A stretch of DNA of 45,874 nucleotides from Candidatus Aquidulcis sp. (GCA_020723385.1 DYIZ01000036.1:1-45874); one strand, 5' to 3'; shown: positions 32,605-41,336, counted from the first letter of the stretch. The notes: generated from the letters alone by a model not told the origin. Program-made: numbers and translations.

Positions 32605-33426
32605 ATGAAGTGGAAACGGCTGTTTTACTACTTGATCATCAACATCATCATATCGGCCTGCACCGTCTTGGTTGTGCTCCAGCTTTGGGATCGTTACCGC
32701 CCTCCGAGCGTCGCGACGACCGAAGCGGCAGCAAACCTCACCAGCCCAACCCCTGTACTCTTCACCGTCACCCCCAGGGGAGATACCACCCTCCCGGCTC
32801 CGGCAATCATCACGGTCACGGTTCCGGTTGTTGTGCAGCCATCGCCCGAGCCGCCACGGGGTGTCATCACCTATACGGTGCAGTCTGGCGATACACTAGG
32901 CGCAATTGCCATTCGTTTCGAGATCAGCCTGGATGCGCTGATGGCGGCTAACGAGTTGGACAACCCCGACATCGTCTCCGAAGGCCAGGTGCTGCTCATT
33001 CCAACCCCGGAGGGCCGCGAACCCACCGCGACTTCTACCCCGCTGCCTCCCACGCCAACCGCCACCGGAACGCCGACTCCCCTCGTTTCGGAGACCCCCT
33101 CCGGTCCGACACCTATCCCACAGGTCAGCATCATCGCCGTCATCGGCGCGGGCGATCTGCCCACCGAGCACGTCCAAATCCAATTGTCCGGCGGCGCAGA
33201 GTTGTCGCTGCTGGGGTGGCAAATCAAGGATGGGGATGGCAACGTTTACACCTTCCCCGAACTGACGCTGTTCGCCAACGGGGCGATTGCGGTTTATACA
33301 AAGGCGGGCCAATCTACGGTCAATTTCCTGTACTGGGGGCTGGATCACCCCATCTGGGCTTCCGGCGAGACGGTGACGCTGGTAGACGCCCAGGGTGTGA
33401 TTCAGGCGACGTTCGTCATCCCGTGA
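32605..33426 (+). CDS. Membrane-anchored LysM and lamin-tail (LTD) domain protein
   Basis: A 273-aa protein from ATG 32605 with GAGAGGA upstream. An N-terminal membrane segment (FYYLIINIIISACTVLVVLQL) acts as signal anchor. A Pro/Thr linker leads to a LysM domain (YTVQSGDTLGAIAIRFEISLDALMAANELDNPDIVSEGQ, peptidoglycan binding), another Thr/Pro linker, then a lamin-tail-type domain (VQIQLSGGAELSLLGWQIKDGDGNVYTFP). LTDs in bacteria sit on exported proteins. It lies 7 nt before the DUF1992 gene. Confidence 0.88.
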   Translation: MKWKRLFYYLIINIIISACTVLVVLQLWDRYRPPSVATTEAAANLTSPTPVLFTVTPRGDTTLPAPAIITVTVPVVVQPSPEPPRGVITYTVQSGDTLGAIAIRFEISLDALMAANELDNPDIVSEGQVLLIPTPEGREPTATSTPLPPTPTATGTPTPLVSETPSGPTPIPQVSIIAVIGAGDLPTEHVQIQLSGGAELSLLGWQIKDGDGNVYTFPELTLFANGAIAVYTKAGQSTVNFLYWGLDHPIWASGETVTLVDAQGVIQATFVIP

Positions 33427-33433
33427 GGTCAAA

Positions 33434-33892
33434 ATGCCGCGCAGCGCCGATGAAGCTATTCGCAAAGCCATAGAAGAGGGGAAGTTCGACAATTTGCCCG
33501 GCAAGGGCAAGCCGTTGAAGTTGGACGAAGACCCCTTCGAGGATCCCGAATGGCGGCTGGCGAACAAGATGCTGAAAGACAATGGTTTCACGCTGCCGTG
33601 GATCGAAGCGCGGCGGGAGATCGAGCTGGCATTGCAAGGGGCGCGTGAAACCCTGGGGCGGTCGTGGGCCGGGAGGCAGTCGGCGCTGGTGCAAAACCAA
33701 CCCTTCGATTTCGTGGACGCCGAATGGCGGCGGTCGGTCGAGACGTTTCGCGAGTCTGTCGTAGGGCTGAACAAGCGCATTCGATCGTACAACCTGCAAA
33801 CGCCCTCAGCGCATTTCCAACTGCCGCCGGTGAACGTCGAAAAGGAAATCGCCGATGTGAAAGAATTGAACACAAAGGACATGAGGGATTAA
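33434..33892 (+). CDS. DUF1992 (DnaJC28-like) protein
   Basis: A 152-aa protein with the DUF1992 core EAIRKAIEEGKFDNLPGKGKPL, then EDPEWRLANKMLKDNGFTLPWIEARREIE. The domain occurs in eukaryotic DNAJC28 and many bacteria; its function is not known. The last residues (NTKDMRD) are read from a cacaaagg repeat, as in the UbiD protein. Probably co-transcribed with the LysM gene. Confidence 0.87.
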   Translation: MPRSADEAIRKAIEEGKFDNLPGKGKPLKLDEDPFEDPEWRLANKMLKDNGFTLPWIEARREIELALQGARETLGRSWAGRQSALVQNQPFDFVDAEWRRSVETFRESVVGLNKRIRSYNLQTPSAHFQLPPVNVEKEIADVKELNTKDMRD

Positions 33893-33946
33893 GAATTGGT
33901 TTTCCTTGTTCACCTTTGTGTTGCCCTTTGTAGCCTTTGTGTTTCA
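33869..33946. repeat. ACACAAAGG repeat with inverted arm, second locus
   Basis: Starts gaacacaaaggacatgaggg and ends with reverse units (cctttgtg, ccctttgt, cctttgtgtttc). It overlaps the 3' end of the DUF1992 gene and shows the same arrangement as 27944-28036. Confidence 0.75.
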
Positions 33947-33987
33947 AATTCCTTGCCCAGAAGACAAGAACTCAAATCGTGGTTACT

Positions 33988-34635
33988 ATGGAACTTCACC
34001 TTTTTTCCGTCCCCGGCGAGCCGATGCTGCGCGACATCGTCGCCGCGGCTCGGGAGATTTTAGCGGGGCTGGCGAACCCATTGATCGCCTACCTGCCCGC
34101 CGCGGCGACTGATCGCCACTACGTGCGGGAGACGAAAGCCGTTTTTCGTGAGCTGGCGCGGGTGGAGACGATGAAAGCGGAATCCCACCCGCTCACGCGC
34201 CTGCGCTCGACGCTGGCCCGCGCCGACCTGTTGTACATTCCCGGCGGCAACACCTATCTCATGGCGCAGCGGCTGCACGCCGCCGGGCTGATGGATGACC
34301 TGCGAGAGCGATTGCGCGGCGGGCTGCCGCTGGTGGCTTTCAGCGCGGGGGCGGTTCTGTGCGGGCCGGACATCCGCACCAGCAACGACGACAACGACTG
34401 CGGCTGCACGACTTTCGACGGGTTGGGGCTGGTTCCGTTCAGCATCAACGTCCATTTCCCTGCTGAACCCGGCGAGGAAAGGGAGACGCGGTTGGCCCGA
34501 TTAAGAGCCTACACCGCACAACATCAGCGCCGCGTACTGGCGATGGAGGATAGTGCGTATGTTAAGGTGACGGAGGCTGGGGTGGAGGTGGTGAGGGGTG
34601 ATGTGTGGTGGATGGATGAGGGCTTGATAGGATGA
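33988..34635 (+). CDS. Peptidase S51 (dipeptidase E-like)
   Basis: A 215-aa class I glutamine-amidotransferase-fold peptidase. LLYIPGGNTYLMAQRL precedes the nucleophile elbow LVAFSAGAVLCGP with Ser as nucleophile; INVHFPAEPGE has the expected His. S51 enzymes cleave aspartyl dipeptides or cyanophycin breakdown products. It lies near an asparaginase gene, so aspartate/asparagine-containing peptides are a plausible substrate. It overlaps the start of the DUF559 pseudogene by 4 nt. Confidence 0.85.
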   Translation: MELHLFSVPGEPMLRDIVAAAREILAGLANPLIAYLPAAATDRHYVRETKAVFRELARVETMKAESHPLTRLRSTLARADLLYIPGGNTYLMAQRLHAAGLMDDLRERLRGGLPLVAFSAGAVLCGPDIRTSNDDNDCGCTTFDGLGLVPFSINVHFPAEPGEERETRLARLRAYTAQHQRRVLAMEDSAYVKVTEAGVEVVRGDVWWMDEGLIG

Positions 34636-35074
34636 TTGCGACGAAACCCATTCGAGGCACACCGCCCAATGTCCGGCGCATGGCGATCGAGCTACGCCAT
34701 AACATGACTCACGCTGAAAAGATCCTTTGGGAACAGCTCCGAAACCGGAATCTGAGCGGCTTCAAATTCCGCCGTCAGGCCCGATCGGGCCATTTATCGC
34801 CGATTTTTACTGTCCTCAAGTCCGGTTGGTGGTCGAATTGGATGGCAGTATCCACGCTGAACAAGTAGAACAAGACATTGCCCGTACCCGGCAGTTCGAG
34901 GAATTTGGATACTCTGTTTTACGTTTCAAGAATGATGAGATTGAGCAATAATTCGAAGCGGTGTTGGAAAGAATTCCCCAGATGGGCAAACTACGTGTCG
35001 AAGACGCTTCCCTTTACCCCTCATCCATCCCCCGGCCCCTTCCTTCTCCCGATTCCGGGAGAAGGAAGGGGTGA
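34632..35074 (+). pseudogene. DUF559 endonuclease-like gene, frameshifted and with an in-frame stop
   Basis: The first part (ATG 34632) reads RHNMTHAEKILWEQLRNRNLSGFKFRRQ, the start of a DUF559/VSR-like fold. The rest continues in another frame: GPIGPFIADFYCPQVRLVVELDGSIH, then RQFEEFGYSVLRFKNDEIEQ. The shift falls at about 34780, fitting loss of one base. A TAA at 34949-34951 then interrupts before FEAVLERIPQ, the usual end. DUF559 proteins resemble very-short-patch repair nucleases and are often mobile. Two separate lesions argue for a decayed gene. Confidence 0.78.
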
Positions 35075-35272
35075 GTGCTCCCCTTCTCCCAAAGTTGGGA
35101 GAAGGCCCGTGAAGAACACCGGGGTTGGGGATGAGGGCGCTGTATGCGAGAATGCTCTGATTGCCTCTCATCATCTCATCCCTCGGCACCGCCGTGGGGC
35201 TCCCCTTCTCCCGGAATCGGGAGAAAGCCGGTGAAGAACACCGGGGCCGGGGGATGAGGGCGCTCGCATGAA
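35030..35272. repeat. Long direct repeat with ccccttctccc hairpins
   Basis: Two ~77-bp copies (about 35070-35150 and 35195-35272) share ctccccttctccc, a gggagaa arm, then gtgaagaacaccgggg and ggatgagggcgct. An extra hairpin of the same type precedes them (35042-35072). They fill the gap between the DUF559 pseudogene and the next gene. I see no ORF in them. Confidence 0.8.
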
Positions 35273-35284
35273 AGGACAAATCCT

Positions 35285-35752
35285 ATGACCGATTCTCTCC
35301 CCATCCTCACCCGCCGCGAGATCGAGGCGCGCATTGTCGCCCCGCTGATCGAGGCCATGTCGGCCGAGTTTGGCCGCCAGCGGGTGATCGAGATCGCCCG
35401 GCAGACTATCCTGCGCATCGCACGCGAGCAAGGCGCGGCGCTGGCGCAGACGGCCGGCGGCTGCTCGCTGGCGCACTTCGCCGCCTCGCTCGATGCCTGG
35501 AAGAAGGGCGATGCCATGCAGATGGAAGTGCTCGAACAATCCGGCGAGCGGTTCAGTTTCAACGTCACGCGCTGCCGCTACGCGGAGATGTACCGCGAGC
35601 TGGGCATCCCGGAGCTGGGTGCGGTTCTCTCCTGCAACCGGGACGAGGCCCTCATCGAGGGTTTCAATCCTGCCATCCATCTCACCCGCACCCAGACGAT
35701 CATGGAAGGAGCGCCATTCTGCGACTTTCGGTATGAGGTGAAATCCGAATGA
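35285..35752 (+). CDS. L-2-amino-thiazoline-4-carboxylate hydrolase-like protein (ATC hydrolase family)
   Basis: A 155-aa protein. The C-terminal half has the family pattern [40 protein letters not shown] and ends [11 protein letters not shown], with conserved Cys at the two strand ends. Characterised members open thiazoline rings in cysteine synthesis in Pseudomonas, but most are of unknown substrate. Its stop overlaps the asparaginase start (ATGA), so the two are translated together. Confidence 0.8.
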   Translation: MTDSLPILTRREIEARIVAPLIEAMSAEFGRQRVIEIARQTILRIAREQGAALAQTAGGCSLAHFAASLDAWKKGDAMQMEVLEQSGERFSFNVTRCRYAEMYRELGIPELGAVLSCNRDEALIEGFNPAIHLTRTQTIMEGAPFCDFRYEVKSE

Positions 35753-36792
35753 CAAAACCTCCCCGCGTTTGTATCCTCTACACCGGCGGCACCATCGGGA
35801 TGAAGCGCACCCCCAATGGGTACGCGCCCGCCCCCGGTTTCCTCGGCGAACAGATGGCAACCCTCACGGAGTTCGTCAGCCCGGCTTTGCCGCCCTACGA
35901 GATCATCGAGTTCGACCCGCTGCTCGACTCGTCCAACATGACTCCCGCCGACTGGCTCAAAATCGCCCACGCGGTCGCCGCACATGATGACGAGTACACC
36001 GGTTTCGTTGTCATTCACGGCACCGACACGATGGCCTACACCGCCTCAGCGCTGGCTTTTCTGCTCGGAGGGCTGAGCAAGCCGGTCATCCTCACCGGCT
36101 CGCAGATCCCGCTGTGCGAGGTGCGCAACGACGCCGTCGAAAACCTGATCACCGCGCTGCTGATCGCCGGGAACGACCCCGTGCCGGAGGTATGCCTGTA
36201 CTTTGGGGGCAAGCTGCTGCGCGGCTGCCGGGCGGTGAAGGTCAACGCCAGCGGGTTGAGCGCCTTCGACTCGCCCAATTACCCGCCCCTGGGCATCGCC
36301 GGGATTGATGTGGTGATGAATTGGAGCGCCATTTCGCCGCCTCCAGCCATAGAGGGGCGGGTGACCGTGGAGAATGCCGCATCCCCGTTGGTGGGCGTGC
36401 TCAAACTGTTCCCCGGTATCGCACCCTGGATGGCCGAGAATTTCCTGCGCCCCCCGCTGCGGGGCGCTGTGCTGGAAGCCTACGGCGTAGGCTCCGGCCC
36501 CGACCACGATGACCGGCTCATCCAGGCTTTCGCTGACGCCAGCCGGCAGGGTATCGTCATCGTCAGCATCACCCAGTGCCGCCAGGGGATGGTCAAGCTC
36601 GACAGTTATGCCACGGGATCGAATCTCGCCAAAGCGGGAGTGATCAGCGGGATGGATATGACCACCGAGGCGGCGTTGACCAAGTTGTTCTATCTGTTTG
36701 GGATGGGGTTCTCCACCGAGAAAGTCAAAGAACAGATAGCAGCCAACCTGCGGGGGGAGCTGACCCCGGCGCGCCCGGCATGGGTGAAATGA
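35749..36792 (+). CDS. Type I L-asparaginase
   Basis: A 347-aa asparaginase. The first catalytic threonine is in [10 protein letters not shown] (about T13), the second in [16 protein letters not shown]. It hydrolyses asparagine to aspartate and ammonia; without a signal peptide it acts in the cytoplasm. Type I is favoured by the PANNEDVENLI-like region [16 protein letters not shown] and the C-terminal domain with [20 protein letters not shown]. Coupled to the preceding gene by a 4-nt overlap. Confidence 0.93.
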   Translation: MTKPPRVCILYTGGTIGMKRTPNGYAPAPGFLGEQMATLTEFVSPALPPYEIIEFDPLLDSSNMTPADWLKIAHAVAAHDDEYTGFVVIHGTDTMAYTASALAFLLGGLSKPVILTGSQIPLCEVRNDAVENLITALLIAGNDPVPEVCLYFGGKLLRGCRAVKVNASGLSAFDSPNYPPLGIAGIDVVMNWSAISPPPAIEGRVTVENAASPLVGVLKLFPGIAPWMAENFLRPPLRGAVLEAYGVGSGPDHDDRLIQAFADASRQGIVIVSITQCRQGMVKLDSYATGSNLAKAGVISGMDMTTEAALTKLFYLFGMGFSTEKVKEQIAANLRGELTPARPAWVK

Positions 36793-36877
36793 AACCAGCC
36801 TCGAACGTTCAGTATTTACAAAACATTCGTAACGATGTATACTCACGCCACTCACCGGTTCAGAAAGGAAAACAGCT

Positions 36878-37954
36878 ATGAAAATTCTTGTTTTTGGCGC
36901 GGGTGTTTTGGGCAGCCTGTTTGCTGCCCGTCTCCAGGAGACTGGTCACGATGTGACGCTCCTGGCGCGCGGCCAGCGTCTGGCTGACTTGCGTGAGCAT
37001 GGCATTATCCTCGAAGACGATGCCACTTCCGTGCGAACCACTACCCAAGTAAAAGTTATAGAACGGCTCGACCCCGAGGCAACTTTCGATTGGGTGATCG
37101 TTGTCGTTCGCAAGAACCAGATCCCGTCGGTTCTGCCATCGCTGGCGGCCAACCATCACACGCCCAACGTGTTGTTCATGCTCAACAACGCCGCCGGGCC
37201 GCAGATGCTGGCAAACGCTATCGGCGCGGAACGGGTGGTTTTGAGCTTCCCGCTGGCAGGCGGCGGGCGCGAAGGTGCGGTGATCCATTACACTTTTGCT
37301 CGCAGTAAGATGTCGTGCCTGCCGTTGGGCGATCTGAGCGGGCAGGTGACGCCGCGTTTGCAGAAGATCGGCGCAGCCTTCGACGCCGCCGGATTCCCGG
37401 TGACCTTTATCTCGAACATGGATGCCTGGCTGAAGACGCACGTGGCGGTGGTCAGCCCGATTGCCAACGCGCTCTACCTGGCGGGCGGCGACAATTACCG
37501 GCTGGCGCGCACGCGAGATGGGATCGTGCTGATGGTACGCGCCGTCCGCGAAGGATTTCGCGTCCTGCGGGCGCTCGGTATCCCGGTGACGCCGCCTTTC
37601 TACCGGGTGCTGGAATGGATCCCGGAGCCGCTGCTGGTGGTGCTGCTCCAGCGCAGGCTGCCGTCGCGAACCGCTGAGTTGGCGCTGGCGCGCCACGCCA
37701 ATGCCGCCCGCGATGAGATGACGCAGCTTGCCGCTGAATTTCGCGAGCTGGCCCGCCGCGCGGCGATTCCCACCCCGGCGATGGTTGAATTGTACGATTA
37801 TCTCGACCCGGCGGCTCCAACCGTGGCCGATGGGGCCAGCGGTATCCCGATGGATTGGCGCGGGGTCTGGGCGGGGGCGGGCATCCTCGCCGGGTTAGGA
37901 TTAACCCTGGGTTGGCTGATCGCCCGCAATCGGCGCAAGTGTTCCCACGAGTGA
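36878..37954 (+). CDS. Ketopantoate reductase-like dehydrogenase with C-terminal membrane segment
   Basis: A 358-aa ApbA/PanE-type protein. The Rossmann motif is ILVFGAGVLGSLFAARL; WVIVVVRKNQIPSVLP and MLNNAAGP follow, then the helical C-terminal domain with the lysine in AWLKTHVAVVSPIANALY. Unlike PanE it ends with a hydrophobic segment (VWAGAGILAGLGLTLGWLI) and a basic tail, so it may be membrane-tethered and act on another 2-oxo acid. Ribosome site AAAGGAAA before ATG 36878, and TATACT about 40 nt upstream. Confidence 0.82.
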   Translation: MKILVFGAGVLGSLFAARLQETGHDVTLLARGQRLADLREHGIILEDDATSVRTTTQVKVIERLDPEATFDWVIVVVRKNQIPSVLPSLAANHHTPNVLFMLNNAAGPQMLANAIGAERVVLSFPLAGGGREGAVIHYTFARSKMSCLPLGDLSGQVTPRLQKIGAAFDAAGFPVTFISNMDAWLKTHVAVVSPIANALYLAGGDNYRLARTRDGIVLMVRAVREGFRVLRALGIPVTPPFYRVLEWIPEPLLVVLLQRRLPSRTAELALARHANAARDEMTQLAAEFRELARRAAIPTPAMVELYDYLDPAAPTVADGASGIPMDWRGVWAGAGILAGLGLTLGWLIARNRRKCSHE

Positions 37955-37967
37955 GGAGAGACTTTCG

Positions 37968-38441
37968 ATGGTTGTCAATCAATCTCTCGAAGCAATGCAC
38001 TTCGTTGAGGATATCGGCTTGTTTTTCGAACAAATGGGGCTGCCGCGCATGGCAGGGCGCATCCTGGGGGTGCTGCTCATCTCCGATCCGCCGGCGCAGT
38101 CTATCACTGAGATCTGCGAAAAACTCCAGGCCAGCAAATCGTCCATCAGTATCATGGCCCGCCTGCTGGTCGAGCGCGGGCTGATTGAACAGGTGGCCTC
38201 GTCAGTGCCGCGTCGTGATTTCTACCGTTTCAAGCCCGGCGGCTGGATCGTTTATATGCGCCAGTGGCTGGGGCTGATCTCGGCGTTACACGAGATTACT
38301 GAACGCGGCATCTCATTGATGGACTCCAAACCTGTTGAGCTGCGCGGGCGTCTGCAAGAAGCGCACGATATGTTTTCATACGTCGAGCAGGAATTTCCAG
38401 CGCTGTTGGATCAACTGGAAAACCAGCGCCAAAACAAATAA
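37968..38441 (+). CDS. GbsR/MarR-type transcriptional regulator
   Basis: A 157-aa winged-helix protein. MAGRILGVLLISDPPAQSITEICEKLQASKSSISIMARLL is the DNA-binding domain of the GbsR branch; a long helical C-terminus (ISALHEITERGISLMD) would dimerise. It follows the reductase gene by 13 nt and precedes a cation efflux gene by 15 nt, and may control this operon. Confidence 0.82.
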   Translation: MVVNQSLEAMHFVEDIGLFFEQMGLPRMAGRILGVLLISDPPAQSITEICEKLQASKSSISIMARLLVERGLIEQVASSVPRRDFYRFKPGGWIVYMRQWLGLISALHEITERGISLMDSKPVELRGRLQEAHDMFSYVEQEFPALLDQLENQRQNK

Positions 38442-38456
38442 TAAAGACCGATAATA

Positions 38457-39440
38457 ATGACACCCCATACTACCAACCCTATCGCACAAAAAGAAAAAAA
38501 CAGCGCCGCGCTCACGTCAGTGATTGCAGCGGTCGGGCTGACAATCTTCAAACTCATCGTTGGTATCCTTACGAATAGTTTGGGAATTTTGGCTGAAGCA
38601 GCGCACTCCGCACTCGACCTGATAGCTGCGCTGGTGACGCTGATCGCTGTGCGCCTTTCAGGTAAGGCCCCTGACGCCGATCATCACTACGGGCACGGTA
38701 AAATCGAGAATTTGTCGGCTTTGTTCGAGACGTTTTTACTGCTGGTCACTTGCGTTTGGATTATTTACGAGTCGATTCAGCGACTATTTTTCAAGAGTGT
38801 GGAGGTTGACGCCTCGATTTGGGCATTCCTGGTGATGGCGACCTCGATTGGCATTGATTATTCGCGCTCGCGGGTGTTATACCGGGCGGCGCGCAAGTAC
38901 AACAGCCAGGCGCTCGAAGCCGATGCGCTGCACTTCAGCACAGACATTTGGAGCTCGTCGGTGGTTATCGCCGGGCTGATCGGCGTCAAGCTGGCTGGCG
39001 CAAGTCCCCGGCTGGCTTTTCTGGGCAAGGCAGATGCCGTCGCGGCGTTGGGAGTGGCGGTGATCGTGATTTATGTCAGCGTCGAGTTGGGGATACGAAC
39101 CATCAAGGGGCTGCTCGACACGGCTCCCAAAGGGCTGGATGAACAAATCCAGCAAGCGGTGGATGCCATCCCCGGAATATCGAACTGCCATCAAGTGCGC
39201 ATTCGCCCCTCGGGGGCAGAGATGTTCATTGATGCCCATATCCTGGTTGATCCGTCGCTGTCCCTCGAGGAAGCTCATACTTTGACTGAGAAAGCTGAAG
39301 CGGCGATCCAAAAATTAGCGCCCAACGCAGATGTGACCATTCATCCTGAGCCAGTGGCCAAGCTGGAAGAGAAGCCTGAAGCCGCGGCCATTCCCAGCCA
39401 AAATGCTGGCAGTGACGAACAGCCAAAGGAGATGCAATGA
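38457..39440 (+). CDS. Cation diffusion facilitator (CDF) metal efflux protein
   Basis: A 327-aa CDF transporter. Six transmembrane segments, with the metal site in AHSALDLIAAL and HFSTDIWSSS (HxxxD in helices 2 and 5), the loop DADHHYGHGKIENL, and the C-terminal cytoplasmic domain EMFIDAHILVDPSLS. It exports Zn, Fe, Mn or similar cations against protons. The tail (about 300-327) is polar and Gln/Glu-rich. It overlaps the SDR start (ATGA). Confidence 0.92.
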   Translation: MTPHTTNPIAQKEKNSAALTSVIAAVGLTIFKLIVGILTNSLGILAEAAHSALDLIAALVTLIAVRLSGKAPDADHHYGHGKIENLSALFETFLLLVTCVWIIYESIQRLFFKSVEVDASIWAFLVMATSIGIDYSRSRVLYRAARKYNSQALEADALHFSTDIWSSSVVIAGLIGVKLAGASPRLAFLGKADAVAALGVAVIVIYVSVELGIRTIKGLLDTAPKGLDEQIQQAVDAIPGISNCHQVRIRPSGAEMFIDAHILVDPSLSLEEAHTLTEKAEAAIQKLAPNADVTIHPEPVAKLEEKPEAAAIPSQNAGSDEQPKEMQ

Positions 39441-40357
39441 AAAAGAAAACATTGTTGCTCTATGCTGGTATTGCAGCGACAGGCGCAGCGATTGCCGCGT
39501 TTGTCAAATATCTCAGAAAAGAACGGTCGGATGCCTGGTTTACCCAGATTGGACGGCACCACCCATTGACCGCTCTTATTACCGGCGCATCCAGCGGGAT
39601 TGGCGAGGCGTACGCTCGCAAGCTGGCTTCCATCGGTCACAATGTGGTGCTCGTCGCCCGGCGGGAGACGCGCCTGCAGAGCCTGGCATCCGAATTTCGG
39701 CAACAGTACGGTGTCACCGCCGAAGCGCTGGCCGCAGATTTGTCCACCGAAGCGGGGATCGCCCGCGTCGAGAAACGTATCGTTGAAGGCGGGGATATTG
39801 ATTTCCTGGTCAATAACGCCGGCTATGCAGTCTTTGGCAACTTTGCCGAAGTCCCGATCGAGCGGATGCTGGAGATGATCAACTGCCACACACTGGCAGC
39901 GGTGCGTTTCTGCCGCGCGGCGCTGCCGGGGATGATCACCCGTAATCGCGGGGCCATCGTCAATGTATCGTCTATCGGCGCATTTGCGCCCAGGCCAAAA
40001 GACTCGACTTACGTCGCCGTCAAAGCCTATCTTGCCATCTTTTCAGAATCGCTGGCTATCGAGCTGCGCGACACATCCATCCGCATCCAGGCATTGTGCC
40101 CGGGATTTACGCACACCGAGTTCCACGACAGCCCCCAATATACCCACTCCAACGTCAAAGAACGCATCCCGAGCTGGCTGTGGATGAACACCGGGGAAGT
40201 CATCGCCGCATCGCTGCGAGCGCTTGGCGAGAACGTGGTGGTTTGCATCCCCGGCATTCAAAACCAGATCATCGTTGCGGGCGGACGGGTTGGATTGAGC
40301 ACGCTCCTCCTGGCAGCTTTGCGGCGTTTCTTCCCGAAAGCTGCCCAGGGGTTGTGA
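39437..40357 (+). CDS. Short-chain dehydrogenase/reductase with N-terminal membrane segment
   Basis: A 306-aa SDR. TGASSGIGEAYARKL binds the cofactor, NNAGYAVFG follows, the catalytic Ser is in VNVSSIGAF and the YxxxK pair in YVAVKAYL. The first 25 residues (TLLLYAGIAATGAAIAAFV) form a membrane anchor. Such SDRs reduce lipid or ketone substrates; exact substrate unknown. Last gene of the operon, followed by a 20-bp terminator hairpin. Confidence 0.9.
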   Translation: MKKKTLLLYAGIAATGAAIAAFVKYLRKERSDAWFTQIGRHHPLTALITGASSGIGEAYARKLASIGHNVVLVARRETRLQSLASEFRQQYGVTAEALAADLSTEAGIARVEKRIVEGGDIDFLVNNAGYAVFGNFAEVPIERMLEMINCHTLAAVRFCRAALPGMITRNRGAIVNVSSIGAFAPRPKDSTYVAVKAYLAIFSESLAIELRDTSIRIQALCPGFTHTEFHDSPQYTHSNVKERIPSWLWMNTGEVIAASLRALGENVVVCIPGIQNQIIVAGGRVGLSTLLLAALRRFFPKAAQGL

Positions 40358-40381
40358 TGTAAAGGAATAAACCGAAAAATT

Positions 40382-40426
40382 AAAAAAGATGATAGTTCGT
40401 GCGATACACGAACTATCATCTTTTTT
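40382..40426. terminator. 20-bp perfect bidirectional terminator
   Basis: Arms 40382-40401 and 40407-40426 pair perfectly; the left arm begins with A6 and the right ends with T7, so it serves both the SDR operon and the convergent RNHCP gene. Confidence 0.9.
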
Positions 40427-40444
40427 TCGGCCCCCTATGATAAT

Positions 40445-40960
40445 CTATTCGACGATAGAAGTACGGCGGCCAAAGAGCTGCGCCCGCACAGAGTCGAGGT
40501 CACTTGCCTCGAGCAAGTGGACTCCACTCTCGACGATGCGCTGTCTGGCGGCCGGTTGCAGCGACAGGGAACTTTCGTAGATTTCCAGCATCCGCTGGGC
40601 ATCGTCATCCGCAGCGATGCGGTTGATCGAAAGCTTACCGCAATCCCGGCACTGGTGGATCAACATCATTTCACCAAACTGTGAGCCGTATTTCTTGTGG
40701 ATTTTCTTGAACGTCAAACCGATCGGCTGCATGATCGCCATACAGGCTGCGAGCCGATCGCCAGGCTGGAACAAATCCAGGTGACGAGACCACAGGCAGT
40801 ACGGACAGTGGTTACGATTCACGACGCCGGATATTATTTGATTGGTGTACACATAACTGTGACAGTGTGCACACCGAAAACCATCATCTGCGATGCGGTT
40901 TGAGCGATCGGTATGGTTACGAGTGAAATTGGTTTTTTGTTGGTACAAACGAGTATTCAC
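40445..40960 (-). CDS. RNHCP-domain zinc-ribbon protein
   Basis: A 171-aa protein with the RNHCP motif: FRCAHCHSYVY (first Cys pair) and NRNHCPYCLWSRHLD (second pair), which would bind one zinc; a later pair CRDCGKLSINRIAADD is also typical. Function of the domain is unknown; it resembles RNA-binding zinc ribbons. Start GTG 40960 is preceded by AAGGAA. Upstream on the same strand lie two GGCCACGGG-type terminator hairpins and a 22-codon ORF, so expression may be controlled by attenuation. Confidence 0.82.
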   Translation of the reverse strand: MNTRLYQQKTNFTRNHTDRSNRIADDGFRCAHCHSYVYTNQIISGVVNRNHCPYCLWSRHLDLFQPGDRLAACMAIMQPIGLTFKKIHKKYGSQFGEMMLIHQCRDCGKLSINRIAADDDAQRMLEIYESSLSLQPAARQRIVESGVHLLEASDLDSVRAQLFGRRTSIVE

Positions 40961-40980
40961 GGCTGCGATTCCTTGCAGTT

Positions 40981-41014
40981 AAACAAAAACGGCCACGGGA
41001 ATAATCCCGTGGCC
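40981..41014 (-). terminator. Terminator hairpin just before the RNHCP gene
   Basis: GGCCACGGGA (40991-41000) and TCCCGTGGCC (41005-41014) pair around ATAA; on the minus strand the stem is followed by GTTTTTGTTT. It lies 30 nt upstream of the RNHCP start, where termination would block the gene. Confidence 0.78.
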
Positions 41015-41111
41015 GGCATGATGTTCTATTCGTTCAGGAGGCAATGCACGTAGCAGCCTCCCTGGTGGGGTGCAGTGCTTCGAAGAAGCCCGAGGCGATC
41101 CCTGGCGAGTT

Positions 41112-41147
41112 AAAACAAAAGCCACGGGGCATAGCCGCGCCCGTGGC
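41112..41147 (-). terminator. Terminator hairpin after the 22-codon ORF
   Basis: GCCACGGG (41121-41128) and CCCGTGGC (41140-41147) pair; the minus strand continues TTTTGTTTT. The stem resembles that of the next hairpin at 40991-41014. Confidence 0.8.
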
Positions 41148-41175
41148 AAAGACACTCGTCAGTTTGGAATTGACG

Positions 41176-41244
41176 TTATCCCGCGTTCAACCGGCGCGCC
41201 CATGCGGCTCGATTTTCGAACAACACCGATGCTAAATTCGACAT
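41176..41244 (-). CDS. 22-codon ORF (leader peptide or micro-protein)
   Basis: Starts MSNLASVLFENRAAW and ends ARRLNAG. ATG 41244 has a strong ribosome site (AAAGGAG, 8 nt) and a consensus promoter (TTGACA-17-TATATT) starting transcription near 41277; a terminator follows the stop by about 30 nt. Together they make a compact unit of about 165 nt. No family recognised. It could be a leader peptide controlling the RNHCP gene through the terminators, or an independent micro-protein. Confidence 0.6.
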   Translation of the reverse strand: MSNLASVLFENRAAWARRLNAG

Positions 41245-41283
41245 GAAACGCGCTCCTTTCTTGGAATAGTTGATGCGGGGCGG

Positions 41284-41312
41284 AATATATCATGCACAGC
41301 GGGGGTTGTCAA
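41284..41312 (-). promoter_or_regulatory. Consensus promoter of the 22-codon ORF
   Basis: Minus strand TTGACA (41307-41312), 17-bp spacer, TATATT (41284-41289). It faces away from the palindrome array, whose first site begins 24 bp upstream of the -35. Confidence 0.78.
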
Positions 41313-41336
41313 GAAATCAATTTCTGTCTATGTCCT

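Noticed and set aside
41015-41111. Second micro-ORF (GTG, seven codons) between the two terminators
   Set aside because: Too short, and the GGGAGG before it may be chance; not enough support.
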